Below are positions 10,510 through 19,925 of a stretch of DNA of 64,000 nt, piece after piece. The stretch is from Harmothoe impar (Eukaryota > Annelida > Polychaeta > Phyllodocida > Polynoidae). The stretch is taken from NCBI GenBank assembly GCA_947462335.1, contig OX381721.1:37350488-37414487 (forward strand), given 5' to 3'. Both the position numbers and the translations under genes were made by a program. The notes beneath the pieces were generated by a model. The model was not told the origin of the DNA. It made no database searches and saw only the letters and a program-made list of their open reading frames with translations. Position 1 is the stretch's first letter; every line of letters begins with the position of its first letter.

Positions 10510-10668
10510 TTCAGTACTCCAGATCCGTGTTACTGTATTCCAGGTAACTTTATAGTTCTTATATGCTCGAAGTTAGGTAGCAGTGGTAGTCCTGACACTC
10601 GGTAGCCACTAAAATGATAGAGCTCCCTCGCTGTCGGTCTTACCAGTCGGCGGCCATGATCACCAAAT
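10510..10668 (-). promoter_or_regulatory. LINE 5' UTR / internal promoter region
   Basis: About 160 bp between the LINE 5' boundary and the ORF1 ATG. The first bases on the minus strand, GGTGATCATGGCCGCC, contain an ATGG core reminiscent of YY1 sites found at the starts of some LINE promoters. Promoter function is inference. Confidence 0.35.
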
Positions 10669-10980
10669 TTATTTATCCATAAAAATCTCAAGTGACTTAT
10701 TTTGAAATTCGCGCCAACCTAGTAGTCACGTGACCCCCTTAAGTAGGTCACTTCCAGTCACGTGACCTATTTGAATTTCCCGCCAACATGGTGGTCACGT
10801 GACCCTCTTAAGTAGGTCACTTCCGGTCACGTGACCTATTTGAATTTCCCGCCAAAAGGGAAGCCTCTCATTGGCTGCTTTTGAATTTCCCGCCAAAAGG
10901 GAGGCCTCTGATTGGCTGCAGGTCGATTGAGTAATAAACAGTACTTAACTATAGTCCCGTTCCGATACATACTATACTAC
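10669..10980. repeat. Outer TIR of copy 1 with E-box/E2F-like subterminal repeats
   Basis: Continues the TIR broken at 3,970. It holds repeated modules of GGTCACGTGACC-type palindromes, TTTCCCGCC and GATTGGCTG, then the conserved terminus ending ATACTATACTAC at 10,980. It is one subterminal unit shorter than the copy 2 TIR. Confidence 0.9.
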
Positions 10981-11029
10981 ATAGCTGCATCTCTGTATCA
11001 TAGGCGAAATGCATCTGAGCAATACTTGG

Positions 11030-11256
11030 GATTTAACAGTGCCGTGCATCATGCCCTTCACCGTCACAATGCTTGAATGAAGCCTTGGCAAGAAACCTAC
11101 CAGTGCAGCATTCAAGCATCATGCCAACCCTACCGGATTGAGACACTGCCAAAGGGTTCGCACGGTGCATCAATGCAAGACCATGAGTTGATAGTCAGGG
11201 TGGCATCATGATGACAGTTGTCATCTTTTAGCAGCATGCCGTCCTCAGTGGGTTAA
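11030..11256. repeat. Dispersed GATGCA palindromic repeat, copy 1
   Basis: Contains the family blocks GTGCATCATGCC, CAGTGCAGCATTCAAGCATC and GGTGGCATCATGATG, ending near GTGGGTTAAAA. Many copies recur in the window (22.2, 24.7, 25.3, 39.9, 43.3, 44.0, 45.9, 47.1, 48.2, 49.7, 57.4, 62.2 and 63.4 kb). TTAA-containing ends suggest a MITE, but the superfamily is unproven. Confidence 0.6.
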
Positions 11257-11729
11257 AAAGACTACTTCAGACAAAGCACAGATGACAGTGGGACTAATGC
11301 AGACACAGCTCTACGTCCTGATCCCCCTGAGGACCCCCCACAGGGGTCTGTAATAGACTCAGGATTACAAGAAGGCACCGCGCGCAGGTAGACCTCTAAC
11401 TCTCTGTGGTTATCCTGCAGTGTATATAGGGCGGTAGTGGATCACCTCGTGTAGGTGGCCATCTTGGGTCTCTTGTCCACGGCCGTCTCTGCGAGGGCTA
11501 ATATTTCACAAGTTGAGCCAAACATCCTTAGGATCTATTTCAGATTTGCCTCTTATGTAGGTCTAGGTTTTGTGAATTTGTTGAGCCACTTTTAATCAAA
11601 TAACTATTTGTATGCACCCTTAAAAGTGGGATTTTCAAAAGTTTGATTTTATAAAAACTTCTGCAGCTGATCACTGTGATAAAGCATAATCATCGCTGAA
11701 GTCATTTTACCGCCACAGTGCAGCTGCAT

Positions 11730-12105
11730 TATCAGTCTTTGCGAAAAAAAATTCATCCCACAGGACATTCGGTCCTGCAAATTTTCAATGTTGCAGGACC
11801 GGCTACATTTTTGAAGGACAGGATAGCCACTAATTTATGTACTTTAAGAATAAACTTTTGTTGTCCCTTGAAAATACATGTTATTTGTAATCATCTATGG
11901 CCAAAATCAGGATGAATACATAGATTTACAAATATATCGAAAAACATATATAAGGTTTAGAGACCAACTAAATTATTTTAGTTCAGAAAGGTCTGAGATG
12001 TGACTGGACATTCGGTCCTGCTACACGTGGGAATCTGCTGGACCGGTGGCATTTTAGGAGGACATTGCCACTGTCCTGCATGTTTTCGCAATGACTGATG
12101 ATACT
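11730..12105. repeat. MITE-like TIR element
   Basis: The left end, TATCAGTCTTTGCGAAAA, is mirrored by TTTTCGCAATGACTGATGATA at the right. The body has the direct motif GGACATTCGGTCCTGC near both ends. A related fragment occurs near 18,935. No coding potential. Confidence 0.5.
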
Positions 12106-12371
12106 TCTTATTCAGAGGTCTGAGATCAGAGGGCTCAAACTCAATACATTGGGTCCCTGTCCTATGCTCCCTGGTTCAAAGGGCGCAGGATAATTGTAAA
12201 CGTGAGCCCAAAAAAAACCAGTGCTCCTATAGTTACGACTGCAATTCTCAGATTTGGGCCAGGAGTTGTCTGAGAGCCCCAGACAGAAGGGTCAGTTTTC
12301 TACTTGATGTCCTCATGTCCACCAATCATGTAAATATCTACACCCAGACAAGCTAGGTCAGGAGTGGCCGT

Positions 12372-12553
12372 TTATTGTGGGCATTAATGCCGGGCATTAT
12401 GACTCTATAAATTAAAGAGAGTACCGGTAGGCTCCGCCAGATGGAGTGGTGGTGGACATTGGTCAGCTCCTAGCTGGCGCCCTCTGTATGGGCAGTGTTG
12501 GACTATTATTATTACCGGTATCAATCAGACGCTTCTCCAGCACCGACCAGAGT
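12372..12553 (+). repeat. Split direct repeat A1
   Basis: About 182 bp starting TTTATTGTGGGCATTAATGC and ending CGACCAGAGT. It is repeated nearly unchanged at 17,388-17,570 (A2). It probably contains the promoter and provides the template-switch homology needed to rebuild the circular intermediate. Confidence 0.9.
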
Positions 12554-12584
12554 GCATGCTAGTACGGTTAAAGGGATTGCCATT

Positions 12585-14009
12585 ATGAGTGAAAGAGGGA
12601 AAAAGCTGCAACATTGCAGTGAATGTTTAAATGAGCATCCACCTAAAGGAGGGAAGGCATGCATATATGTGGTAGCTGCCAGGAATTCAGCGGTGGAGTG
12701 TGGTTCCACGGAGGAAGACGGGTGGAAGCTGTACTTGGACTCTAGCCGGATCCGCACCGATAGTGACCGGTACTTGGGCAAAGTGACCGAGCAAAAACAG
12801 GACACCCTGGTAGGCGGCAGCAAAATGTTTAAAGACATGATTACCGAGATGCAGGCATCCAGGAAGCTTATGGAGGAGCAGATGAGTCTTTTAACACAGG
12901 TAGTGGGCAGTTTGGTGTTGGGAGGTGTCATGGCGGGCGCTGGTCAGCCGGGCCCGCGAAAACCAGCCAGGGATACTGAACTGAAGCGCTCTACCATGAC
13001 CAGGCAGCCTAACCCCAGTGGTCAGGCAACAGGAGCGGTGGGTGGTGGTCAAGAGGTCCATGATAAGTCGTACATGGATTTTTTACAAGGTTTCATGGCC
13101 GAAGAACAGGAGGCCGAGCAGGAGGACGAAGGTCAGGGGGAGGCAGAAGGTCACCAGGGGGATACGAATTCCCAACGCAACGCGGCCCTACTGAAAGCAT
13201 TGTTGGGTAGGGCGCAGGAGCAGGGACAGAAAACAACAATCAAGAAGGGTCAGCGGTTTCTACCTACAAGTTTGACAGCGGGTCAGTCGGCCTCAAGTGT
13301 GTTTCACGCCCCAGTGACGGCGGGCGGTGGACTGCAGGACATTCCTCACCAGTATGTGGTCTACACGGCACCTTCAGCCAAACGTGAGTTGGTAACATTT
13401 GATCTTGGTCCTCACATGCACAGTAGTAGAGCTAAAAACCCCTCAATTCATGATGTTATTTCAGCAAGCATGAGTTTAGTCGAGAGCATGATCATGTCAA
13501 ATGTGGAAGAGGTGCATTATTATGCGGCACATGTAAAATATCTGACAGACAAAGTACGGGTGTATGAGGAGTCATGTTTGTTGGATTATGATAAGGCAAT
13601 GAGGGAGAGAGCCGAAAATCAGGGTATCCACACGTTCTGTTATGGGGACCATAGTGTGTTTAATTACCACATAGGGCCGGAGGGGGTCCTTCCAAAAGAG
13701 GTGCGGGACTCCAGGTATAGTGAGAGGAACAGAATGGGCCAAAGAGGTAGGGGCCGAGGAGGTAGGGGTAGGTTTAGGAACCAGGGCTACCAGGGCTACA
13801 ATCAAGGCCAGAATAGCGGCCAGAGTTATGGCCAGGGATACAGCCAGGGATATGGTCAGGGGTACAACAGGCGGTCAGACCATTGTTTTGATTACAACAG
13901 GGAATCAGGTTGTAAATTTTTCCCTGACTGCAGATATACACACGTGTGCCAGGATTGCAGGGGTCCTCACCCAGTTATTTCATGTCCAGGCAAGGGTAAA
14001 AAGGAATAG
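12585..14009 (+). CDS. Gag-like protein of the Ngaro-like element
   Basis: 474 aa from the first ATG (12,585); the frame is open from 12,495 with a GTG. The N-terminus has a CxxC pair (HCSECLNEHPP). The middle is acidic and of low complexity (EEQEAEQEDEGQ). Near the C-terminus comes an RGG-box (RGRGRGGRGRFR) followed by Gln/Gly/Tyr repeats of the type SYGQGYSQGYGQGY. The last ~43 residues form two zinc-binding motifs: C-x8-C-x5-C-x3-H, a true CCCH finger spacing, and C-x2-C-x3-H-x4-C. DIRS-order gag proteins commonly end in such fingers. Likely role: RNA binding and particle assembly. The frame is intact and is followed by a 224-nt gap before the RT frame opens. Confidence 0.85.
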   Translation: MSERGKKLQHCSECLNEHPPKGGKACIYVVAARNSAVECGSTEEDGWKLYLDSSRIRTDSDRYLGKVTEQKQDTLVGGSKMFKDMITEMQASRKLMEEQMSLLTQVVGSLVLGGVMAGAGQPGPRKPARDTELKRSTMTRQPNPSGQATGAVGGGQEVHDKSYMDFLQGFMAEEQEAEQEDEGQGEAEGHQGDTNSQRNAALLKALLGRAQEQGQKTTIKKGQRFLPTSLTAGQSASSVFHAPVTAGGGLQDIPHQYVVYTAPSAKRELVTFDLGPHMHSSRAKNPSIHDVISASMSLVESMIMSNVEEVHYYAAHVKYLTDKVRVYEESCLLDYDKAMRERAENQGIHTFCYGDHSVFNYHIGPEGVLPKEVRDSRYSERNRMGQRGRGRGGRGRFRNQGYQGYNQGQNSGQSYGQGYSQGYGQGYNRRSDHCFDYNRESGCKFFPDCRYTHVCQDCRGPHPVISCPGKGKKE

Positions 14010-14233
14010 GATAGGGCAGCTTCTTGTTGTAAACAAGGAGCTAATAATTTAATATCTTACCAGCTCGGATTAGGTAGGGATTGTGGTTTCGGTGGAGACA
14101 CTGCTCAGTCCAGCGCAGAGGTTGAGGGGCCTAATGGACCCCTTCTTTCAATTTTTTCTGGTGGTTTGCTTGTTGGGAGATCAAACCCGGATCTTGCCAC
14201 AAGCAATCGGGGTGAGGGTAGCGTAGAAAGTAA

Positions 14234-16252
14234 TCAGATCGTGGGTGGAACGGAGGAGGGGGCGTGTCGCGTGGGCACCGCCATTTTGAATCAGGTGAGA
14301 TTGGTGACGTCACAGGCCAATATGGCGCAGTAGGAGAGGATCGTGCCGAGAATGCTGATTCAGGTTTTGGAGCTTCGTTCATTTCATGTGAGTTACACGG
14401 TTTTGACAATTGTTTCTATTGTGAGGATATAGAGGTAGATTCAGAGGCCGAAGTGGGAGCTGAAGGTGTGCTATTGTGGAACAGTGGCGCGGGTAATCCA
14501 TATTCTCCCCATTATCGCTCAGGTGTCCGGGAGGGTTTCCCTTCGGTAGTCACTAGTGTGTTGAAGGACGGCGGTGTGGTACATAGGCCGTGTGGAGAAT
14601 TGTGTACGGGCAGGCATAGGTTAGCTGGGTCTCAAGTTCAAGTCAACCCGTGTGTGTTTTTTGACGAGTGTTATTCTCACAAAGGGGGGGTGGATGAAAA
14701 CGCAGATTATATATTTCAAGGCGTGAGTGAAGGCTTTAGGATAGTAGATGAAGATTTTGAGGACTGCTATAGTAGGGAGAACTACAACTCAATCTTGTAT
14801 GGGGGCGCTAGAAAACAGATGGATTCCTTGGTTAGGAAGGAGTTGCTGTGTGGCAAGGTGGTCAAAGTCAGGGACAAACCTAGTTGTGTCCACTCTCTAG
14901 GGGCTATACATAAACCTGACGGAAAAATTAGGCCTATCACAGACTGCAGTAGAGGTAAACAAGGTGTGGGCAGTGAAAGTATCAATGATCATATGGAGAC
15001 AGTGTGCTCTAAGTTTGCCTATGTGAAGGTGGATGATATAGTGGACAGTATGACGCCTGGTTGTTATTTCTCAGTTCTGGATATTAAATCTGCATACCGT
15101 ACCATCCCGGTAGCCCCAGCAGATAGGAACAAGCAAGGGTTCAAGTGGAGTCTAGATGGGAAGGAGGAGTTTTACAACGATTGCTCGTTGCCATTTGGTC
15201 TAAAATGCGCACCTTTCATTTTTACAAAGATAACGGAGTTCGTTATCCGGTGTTTGGCAAGAAGGGGCATAGGTAGGGTCTATGGTTACTTGGATGACTT
15301 CCTGGTAATGGCAGATAGTGAGGAGCAGTGCAGGCACAATCAAGCTGTGCTCATAGAACTTCTCAGGAGTCTGGGCTTTCACATCGCGTGGGAGAAAGTG
15401 GTCTCAGCCTCTCAGGTGGTAAGGTACCTAGGACTCCAATTTGACAGTATTAATATGATGCTTAGTCTGCCTCAGGACAAAGTTACACGGACTTTAGAGT
15501 TAGTGGAGGAGTTCAAAACCAAAAAATGCTGTAGCAAGAAAGATCTTCAAATCCTGGCGGGACATTTAGCACATGCCAGCCAGGTGGTTAGGGGCGGCCG
15601 CACCTTTTCAAGGCGTGTCATTAACCTTATCAAAGTCATTCCGGAGGGGAACAAAGTGGTACACATTCCAGAATGGATGAGGGATGATTTAGTCTGGTGG
15701 AGAAATTTTATGGATATCTTTAATGGTCAGGCAAAAGTTATCCAGACTACCGGTAGGTGGGCCACTGAAATTGAAACAGATTCATCCATGTCAGGCTTCG
15801 GGGCTAGATGGTGTGGTGACTGGGTAGCGGGGGTATGGTGTGATGATGATGTAGGTAGTTGGGAAGAGTATATGGGTCATCATTGGTCTGAGTCACCCAG
15901 GGAATATGACACCAAGGATGATATCAACCTGCTAGAGGTGTGGCCTGTCCTAGCGGCCTTGGATAGGTGGGGTGAGACCTGGAGGGATTCTAAAGTGGTG
16001 GTGTGGACGGACAATACCCAGGTCAAATGGATGTTGCAAACGGGCAGGTCAAAAAGTGTAAAGGCTATGTGGTGGCTGAGGGAGCTATTCTGGAGGTGTT
16101 GTCTATATAATGTCCAGATTGTGTCTCAATGGCTTAGTACCAAAGAGAATACTGTGGCAGATTATCTGTCTAGATTATCAGATGCTCGTAGTCTGGGAAG
16201 TTTACCCCCATCCCTAAATGACTGGTTGTGCTGCTTCCAGGTGAGTCCTTGA
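14234..16252 (+). CDS. Reverse transcriptase-RNase H of the Ngaro-like element
   Basis: Copies the element RNA and degrades the RNA strand. Residues are counted from the GTG at 14,264 (662 aa). RT landmarks are HSLGAIHKPDGKIRPI (~210), LDIKSAYRTIP (~273), LPFGLKCAP (~309) and the catalytic YLDDF near 342. RNase H follows: EIETDSSMSGFGA (~503), VVWTDNT (~580) and ENTVADYLSRL (~630). The open frame begins at 14,234 after a stop and has no ATG for about 190 codons, so a start by reinitiation, non-AUG codon or splicing must be assumed. The 3' end overlaps the recombinase frame by 25 nt. A perfect-looking splice donor, CAGGTGAGT, lies at 16,237-16,245 in this overlap. Confidence 0.9.
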   Translation, partial: SDRGWNGGGGVSRGHRHFESGEIGDVTGQYGAVGEDRAENADSGFGASFISCELHGFDNCFYCEDIEVDSEAEVGAEGVLLWNSGAGNPYSPHYRSGVREGFPSVVTSVLKDGGVVHRPCGELCTGRHRLAGSQVQVNPCVFFDECYSHKGGVDENADYIFQGVSEGFRIVDEDFEDCYSRENYNSILYGGARKQMDSLVRKELLCGKVVKVRDKPSCVHSLGAIHKPDGKIRPITDCSRGKQGVGSESINDHMETVCSKFAYVKVDDIVDSMTPGCYFSVLDIKSAYRTIPVAPADRNKQGFKWSLDGKEEFYNDCSLPFGLKCAPFIFTKITEFVIRCLARRGIGRVYGYLDDFLVMADSEEQCRHNQAVLIELLRSLGFHIAWEKVVSASQVVRYLGLQFDSINMMLSLPQDKVTRTLELVEEFKTKKCCSKKDLQILAGHLAHASQVVRGGRTFSRRVINLIKVIPEGNKVVHIPEWMRDDLVWWRNFMDIFNGQAKVIQTTGRWATEIETDSSMSGFGARWCGDWVAGVWCDDDVGSWEEYMGHHWSESPREYDTKDDINLLEVWPVLAALDRWGETWRDSKVVVWTDNTQVKWMLQTGRSKSVKAMWWLRELFWRCCLYNVQIVSQWLSTKENTVADYLSRLSDARSLGSLPPSLNDWLCCFQVSP

Positions 16253-17208
16253 GGAGCCGCCTGCGAGTGTATCAATCCCGCTGGATGGCGGAGGCTTCAA
16301 AGGCTACGAGATCGTCACAGTGGAGGTCTTATTTCGAGTTTTGTGATGAGTTTGGGTACACTTCACCCTTACCGGCTACATTGGAGATGGTGCTGTTTTA
16401 TATAGTCCATCTGGCTGCTAGACTAAAATTCAAATCTATTCAACAATACCTGGGGGCGGTGTGGATTTTGCACGATATGGCGGGGCTAGAACATGTTAGT
16501 CGGGATGAGTTTGAGTTGGTAGTGACTATGAGGGGCATTAAAAGGTCGTTGGGGGATGAGACGGTGCAGGCTAGGCTGGCTACACTAAAAGATTTAGTTA
16601 TCATTTTTGAGAGTTTGGACATGGGACTAGATCAGGATCTAGCTTTCTGGGTGGCATTATTGTTGGGTTTCAGGGGGCTTCTTAGGAAGTCTAACCTTTT
16701 AGAGGTTGAGATGGCGGTGTTAGTGTCAGACTTAAGTTGGTACACCTGGGGGTTGGGAGTGTCTGTGAGACGAACTAAGACGATCAGCTACAAGGAAAGG
16801 GTTCTTTTCATTCCCTTTGTCCCTATCCCGGGGTCAATTTTTTGTGTTTGTAAATATGTGAAATTGTTGTTGGGTAGGGTTAGACACCCCAGGGCTAATT
16901 GTCAATTAGTTGGCTATAGGTCCGGGTTGGGGTGGACGCGGGCCACTTACCATTGGTATTCTAAAAAGCTCAAAAATCTGTGCACTGTGTTGAATCTTGA
17001 TCATATGTCATCACACTCAATGAGGCGTGGTGGGGCCAGCGTGTTGGCAGAGAATGGCGTGTCGCTCATAGACATAAAGAACTTGGGCGACTGGAAGTCA
17101 ATGAGTGTACTTTTCTACTTAACTCGCTCATTGGAATCTAAGATTGGACTGGACAAGAGGATTGTTAAGGATGTGTTCCTCAACCCAGCGGCATATACAT
17201 TCCAGTGA
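16228..17208 (+). CDS. Tyrosine recombinase (integrase) of the Ngaro-like element
   Basis: Inserts the circular DNA copy by phage-integrase-like strand exchange. The frame opens with a GTG at 16,228; the first ATG is at 16,285, leaving about 307 aa. An N-terminal SAM-like DNA-binding part is suggested by the WRSYFEFCDEFG and IQQYLGAV stretches. The catalytic set is visible: an Arg in GFRGLLRKSN (~149), a Lys region around RRTKTIS (~183), the HSMRRGG box (~262-268), and LGDWKSMSVLFYL with the nucleophilic Tyr near 297. The stop at 17,206-17,208 is just before the B1 repeat. It has no disabling changes that I can see. Confidence 0.92.
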   Translation: MLLPGESLRSRLRVYQSRWMAEASKATRSSQWRSYFEFCDEFGYTSPLPATLEMVLFYIVHLAARLKFKSIQQYLGAVWILHDMAGLEHVSRDEFELVVTMRGIKRSLGDETVQARLATLKDLVIIFESLDMGLDQDLAFWVALLLGFRGLLRKSNLLEVEMAVLVSDLSWYTWGLGVSVRRTKTISYKERVLFIPFVPIPGSIFCVCKYVKLLLGRVRHPRANCQLVGYRSGLGWTRATYHWYSKKLKNLCTVLNLDHMSSHSMRRGGASVLAENGVSLIDIKNLGDWKSMSVLFYLTRSLESKIGLDKRIVKDVFLNPAAYTFQ

Positions 17209-17276
17209 AGGGCGTTACACTCTGGTGCAGGATTGTTTCATTGAGCACTAACTTCAGACTTGCCTTCGGTTTGGCG

Positions 17277-17392
17277 TGTTGGCCTGGGTTAATACACACA
17301 AGGAGCCCAGTGGATATGCTGTGTATTAAAATTACGCCAAACCTTAGACTGTGTCTGTTCACTTCATTATCTAGTACGACGCATATATTTAT
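17277..17392 (+). repeat. Split direct repeat B1
   Basis: About 115 bp starting at GTGTTGGCCTGGGTTAATAC and ending GCATATATTTAT. The same block ends the element at 17,600-17,715 (B2). It shares TTTAT with the start of A2. Confidence 0.9.
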
Positions 17393-17570
17393 TGTGGGCA
17401 TTAATGCCGGGCATTATGACTCTATAAATTAAAGAGAGTACCGGTAGGCTCCGCCAGATGGAGTGGTGGTGGACATTGGTCAGCTCCTAGCTGGCGCCCT
17501 CTGTATGGGCAGTGTTGGACTATTATTATTACCGGTATCAATCAGACGCTTCTCCAGCACCGACCAGAGT
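17388..17570 (+). repeat. Split direct repeat A2
   Basis: Near-identical copy of A1 (12,372-12,553), following B1 with a TTTAT overlap. After it comes a T-rich stretch and then B2. Confidence 0.9.
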
Positions 17571-17599
17571 TTTGGTTATTTTTTTTTTCTTATTATCTG

Positions 17600-17715
17600 T
17601 GTTAGCCTGGGTTAATACACACAAGGAGCCCAGTGGATATGCTGTGTATTAAAATTACGCCAAACCTTAGACTGTGTCTGTTCACTTCATTATCTAGTAC
17701 GACGCATATATTTAT
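17600..17715 (+). repeat. Split direct repeat B2 (element 3' end)
   Basis: Copy of B1 that closes the element at TTTAT, 17,711-17,715. The bases that follow (AAATAAGAC) are host flank. Confidence 0.9.
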
Positions 17716-17920
17716 AAATAAGACTTGGAGGCTTATTTGAGTTATCGGAAATACACCAATGATAATCAGTAATTATGTCATGTCTAGATCAATCAATGGC
17801 CGGGTTCAAGGGATTGAAGCTCATCTGCCAGATGTGTGAGATGGAGGCAGTATTTGCAAATTATAAAAGCATAAAGTATGTGAAATAGTTATAAGATGCT
17901 CCCTATATAACATCGGGGGA

Positions 17921-18579
17921 ATGGAAGGGAACGAACTAACCCTTAATAATGTAGTATTAGATAGGGTTGAAACCTTCCCATACCTCGGTGTTACACTTGA
18001 TACAAACCCTAAGTTTGTTGAGCACAGAAAGAATGTTTTAGCTAATAGTAGACATAAGTTAAGGCAGTTAGGAAAAATAAGATATCATACAGGCAGCGAC
18101 ACGGCCTTAACCATATACACCTCCATGGTCTTACCTACGTTAGACTATGCAGATTTCATTTGGGATAGGGAAAATAAGGGGGAATCAGAAGAAATTCAAG
18201 GGCTACAAAATAAAGGTTTACGCACTGGATATAATGTCAAATTAGAAAAAAATCCTCTCATGACGACTGCCCAGAGGCACATTAAAGTTATTGTGATTGG
18301 CCTATTCGTAGAAGGGATAAGCATTTATTGTTTTATGAATATACACTTGCACAATGTGAAAAATATTTGGATAATAGACCAATTGTCACAAGGTTCCATC
18401 AAGGAAAAAGAATGTGTGTACCGAGATCACTAAAACCTATTGTTATTAGAAGCTGTATGTACCGAGCCATCTCTAGGTGGAATAACCTGAAACCTGCCTA
18501 TACTATTATAGAGACCCTTTGGCAATTAAAAATAGCCATTAATAAGGACTATCCTAATTGCTTTATAAACGCTGCTTAA
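17921..18579 (+). pseudogene. 5'-truncated, frameshifted LINE RT fragment
   Basis: Two plus-strand frames give the C-terminal end of a non-LTR reverse transcriptase. The first (17,921-18,433) holds FPYLGVTLDTN and the LPTLDYADFIWD stretch, typical of the region after the RT fingers. The second (from about 18,328) continues in another frame with SLKPIVIRSCMYRAISRWNN. The switch near 18,290-18,330 marks a frameshift. The endonuclease and the YADD core are missing, so this is a dead 5'-truncated copy. It ends in a short tandem tail (18,602-18,625). It differs from the LINE at 4 kb and is a separate family. Confidence 0.75.
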
Positions 18580-18601
18580 TAATTATATAACATACTATTG
18601 A

Positions 18602-18625
18602 ACTCATCTCATCTCATCTCATCTT
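18602..18625 (+). repeat. LINE 3' microsatellite tail (ATCTC)n
   Basis: Four units of CATCT-type repeats directly after the truncated RT fragment. Short tandem tails, in place of poly-A, are common in CR1/L2/RTE-type LINEs. Confidence 0.6.
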
Positions 18626-18629
18626 TCTA

Positions 18630-19590
18630 TAATCGCTTACTACCAAGTGCCAGTACAGTTTTTTATAATGCATACATGTGGAACTTTGATTATGAAACAG
18701 TATTGGAGTCATAGCATAGAACATACAAGACCGCTGAAAAATAAATGTAAATAGATAGGGGTGCTGGCGGCAGAAGGGCAATGCGCCCAAGCTAGTTTTT
18801 GGCCTAACAAGCCGATTAGATCCAATAAATATACTTCAAAAAAAAAAAATCTAGACCTTTCTGGACACCTCTGTTATGGTCACGATTCTGAAAATTTCTG
18901 GAAATGCAGTGTATACGGAAACGTTTTCACCATGAAGGACATTTGGTCCTGCAGATTATTTTCTTAGCAGGCCCGACTCAATTTTTGCAGGCCCAGATAA
19001 TGAAGTACAATTATGCTAATTTAAAAGAATTATAAAGCAAGTGTTTGTCCTGACAATGATGATGAAGAGGGTTCTCCTATATATATGTTACAATTATCCT
19101 AATCATTTACATATGTAGATTACTGCAGAGCATTACAGAAAATATTCATGCTTTCTATTTTTTGCTGTAGAAACCTTGATAATGGTCTCATTTACAAACC
19201 GTAAAAAAATGGCATATAGGCAAGAATCTCTGGATCACAGCCAGCTATTCGGGCCAGCAGTAGCCATTTCTCTGCCGGACCGGCAGACTTTTTTGGCGGC
19301 TATAACCGGTGTCCGGCAGGTTTTTGTATGGACTGGAAATGCCTGGGTTTAAACCTCCTCCTGAATGCAATGCAAGCACTGAGCTACATCCCCTGTCAAT
19401 CAGACAACTGTGCCGTACGTTAAAAGGTCTGTATGGTGCATGGAACCACAACCCTTATAGGCCCTACCTGTATCCTATAGCGGTAATTCTGCTGGCTTCA
19501 CATGCTCAGCTTTGTTAGTTCTGTCCAGGGAATCTTTCGTGAGAATTAGGCAATGACCAAATTCACACACACTTGATATTTGAAGAACCT
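18630..19590. other. Unassigned intergenic sequence
   Basis: No gene recognised. A GGACATTTGGTCCTGC motif near 18,940 links part of it to the TIR element at 11.7 kb. Short frames around 19,245-19,518 show no family features. Confidence 0.4.
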
Positions 19591-19593
19591 GCA

Positions 19594-19925
19594 GGCTGTG
19601 TCTCACGACCTTGGGCCAATGTTTTTGTCTCTGACCGGGTGCCAGCTCTGACCGGGTGCCAGCTCTGACCGGGTGCCAGCTCTGACCGGCCTGAATAAAA
19701 ACGGGTTATTTAGGGCAGATGGAGATAGAATTTGGCTGAAAAGGTTAATGGATGTTATAGCTCTTTAAACTAGTCATTAGTTGCCCATTTTTATCATCAT
19801 TTGCCCTAAATAACTTGTTTTTATTCAGGCCGGTCAGAGCTGGCACCCGGTCAGAGCTGGCACCCGGTCAGAGCTGGCACCCAGTCAGAGACAAAAACAT
19901 TGGCCCAAGGTCGTGAGACACAGCC
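19594..19925. mobile_element. MITE with tandem GTGCCAGCTCTGACCGG arms, copy 1
   Basis: 332 bp with long TIRs: GGCTGTGTCTCACGACCTTG at the left is mirrored at the right. Each arm carries three tandem units of TCTGACCGGGTGCCAGC. It is flanked by TGCA on both sides (19,590-19,593 and 19,926-19,929), a likely 4-bp target duplication. No coding capacity. A diverged copy lies at 50,041-50,373. Confidence 0.8.

Larger units (their letters stand above)
3971..10668 (-). mobile_element. CR1/L2-type non-LTR retrotransposon, apparently full length
   Basis: A 6.7 kb insertion bounded by the broken TIR of copy 1. Reading on the minus strand it has a 5' UTR starting GGTGATCATGGCCGCC, then ORF1 (8,884-10,509), an overlapping SGNH ORF (8,148-8,897), an 878-bp gap, the endonuclease-RT ORF (4,348-7,218) and a 3' UTR ending in an AT-rich tail against a T-rich target. 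No clear target-site duplication is visible because the target is a homopolymer-like tract. An esterase-type ORF upstream plus an APE-RT ORF without RNase H fits the CR1/L2 group; the exact clade needs a phylogeny. All three frames are uninterrupted, so the copy is young. Confidence 0.9.
490..10980 (-). mobile_element. Large TIR element, copy 1 (partial, interrupted by a LINE)
   Basis: The stretch 490-3,660 is the reverse complement of 27,290-30,610, and 3,660-3,970 plus 10,669-10,980 together match the TIR of copy 2 (26,490-36,057). Copy 1 is thus inserted in the opposite orientation; its terminus lies at 10,980 and the rest extends beyond the left edge. The last bases read ...ATACTATACTAC; copy 2 has one further T. 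A 6.7 kb LINE splits the TIR at a T-rich site. Copy 1 lacks about 110 bp next to the inner TIR edge that copy 2 keeps, and one subterminal repeat unit of about 60 bp. No transposon protein is visible in the part shown, so it looks non-autonomous. Assignment to Polinton/Maverick comes from copy 2. Confidence 0.85.
12372..17715 (+). mobile_element. Ngaro-like tyrosine-recombinase retrotransposon (DIRS order)
   Basis: A 5.34 kb element with three long plus-strand frames (gag, RT/RNase H, tyrosine recombinase) and split direct repeats. The A repeat is at 12,372-12,553 and 17,388-17,570, and the B repeat at 17,277-17,392 and 17,600-17,715, giving the order A1-ORFs-B1-A2-B2. This is the layout of PAT and Ngaro groups, not the inverted repeats of DIRS1. 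No methyltransferase domain was seen after RNase H, which favours Ngaro. Element and repeat junctions share TTTAT, the likely recombination crossover, and there is no target-site duplication, as expected for tyrosine recombinases. The repeat copies are almost identical and all frames are open, so insertion is recent. Confidence 0.9.

Noticed and set aside
13720..14052. 110-codon plus-strand frame overlapping gag's end
   Set aside because: An alternate-frame reading of the repetitive RGG/QGY-coding region without motifs.
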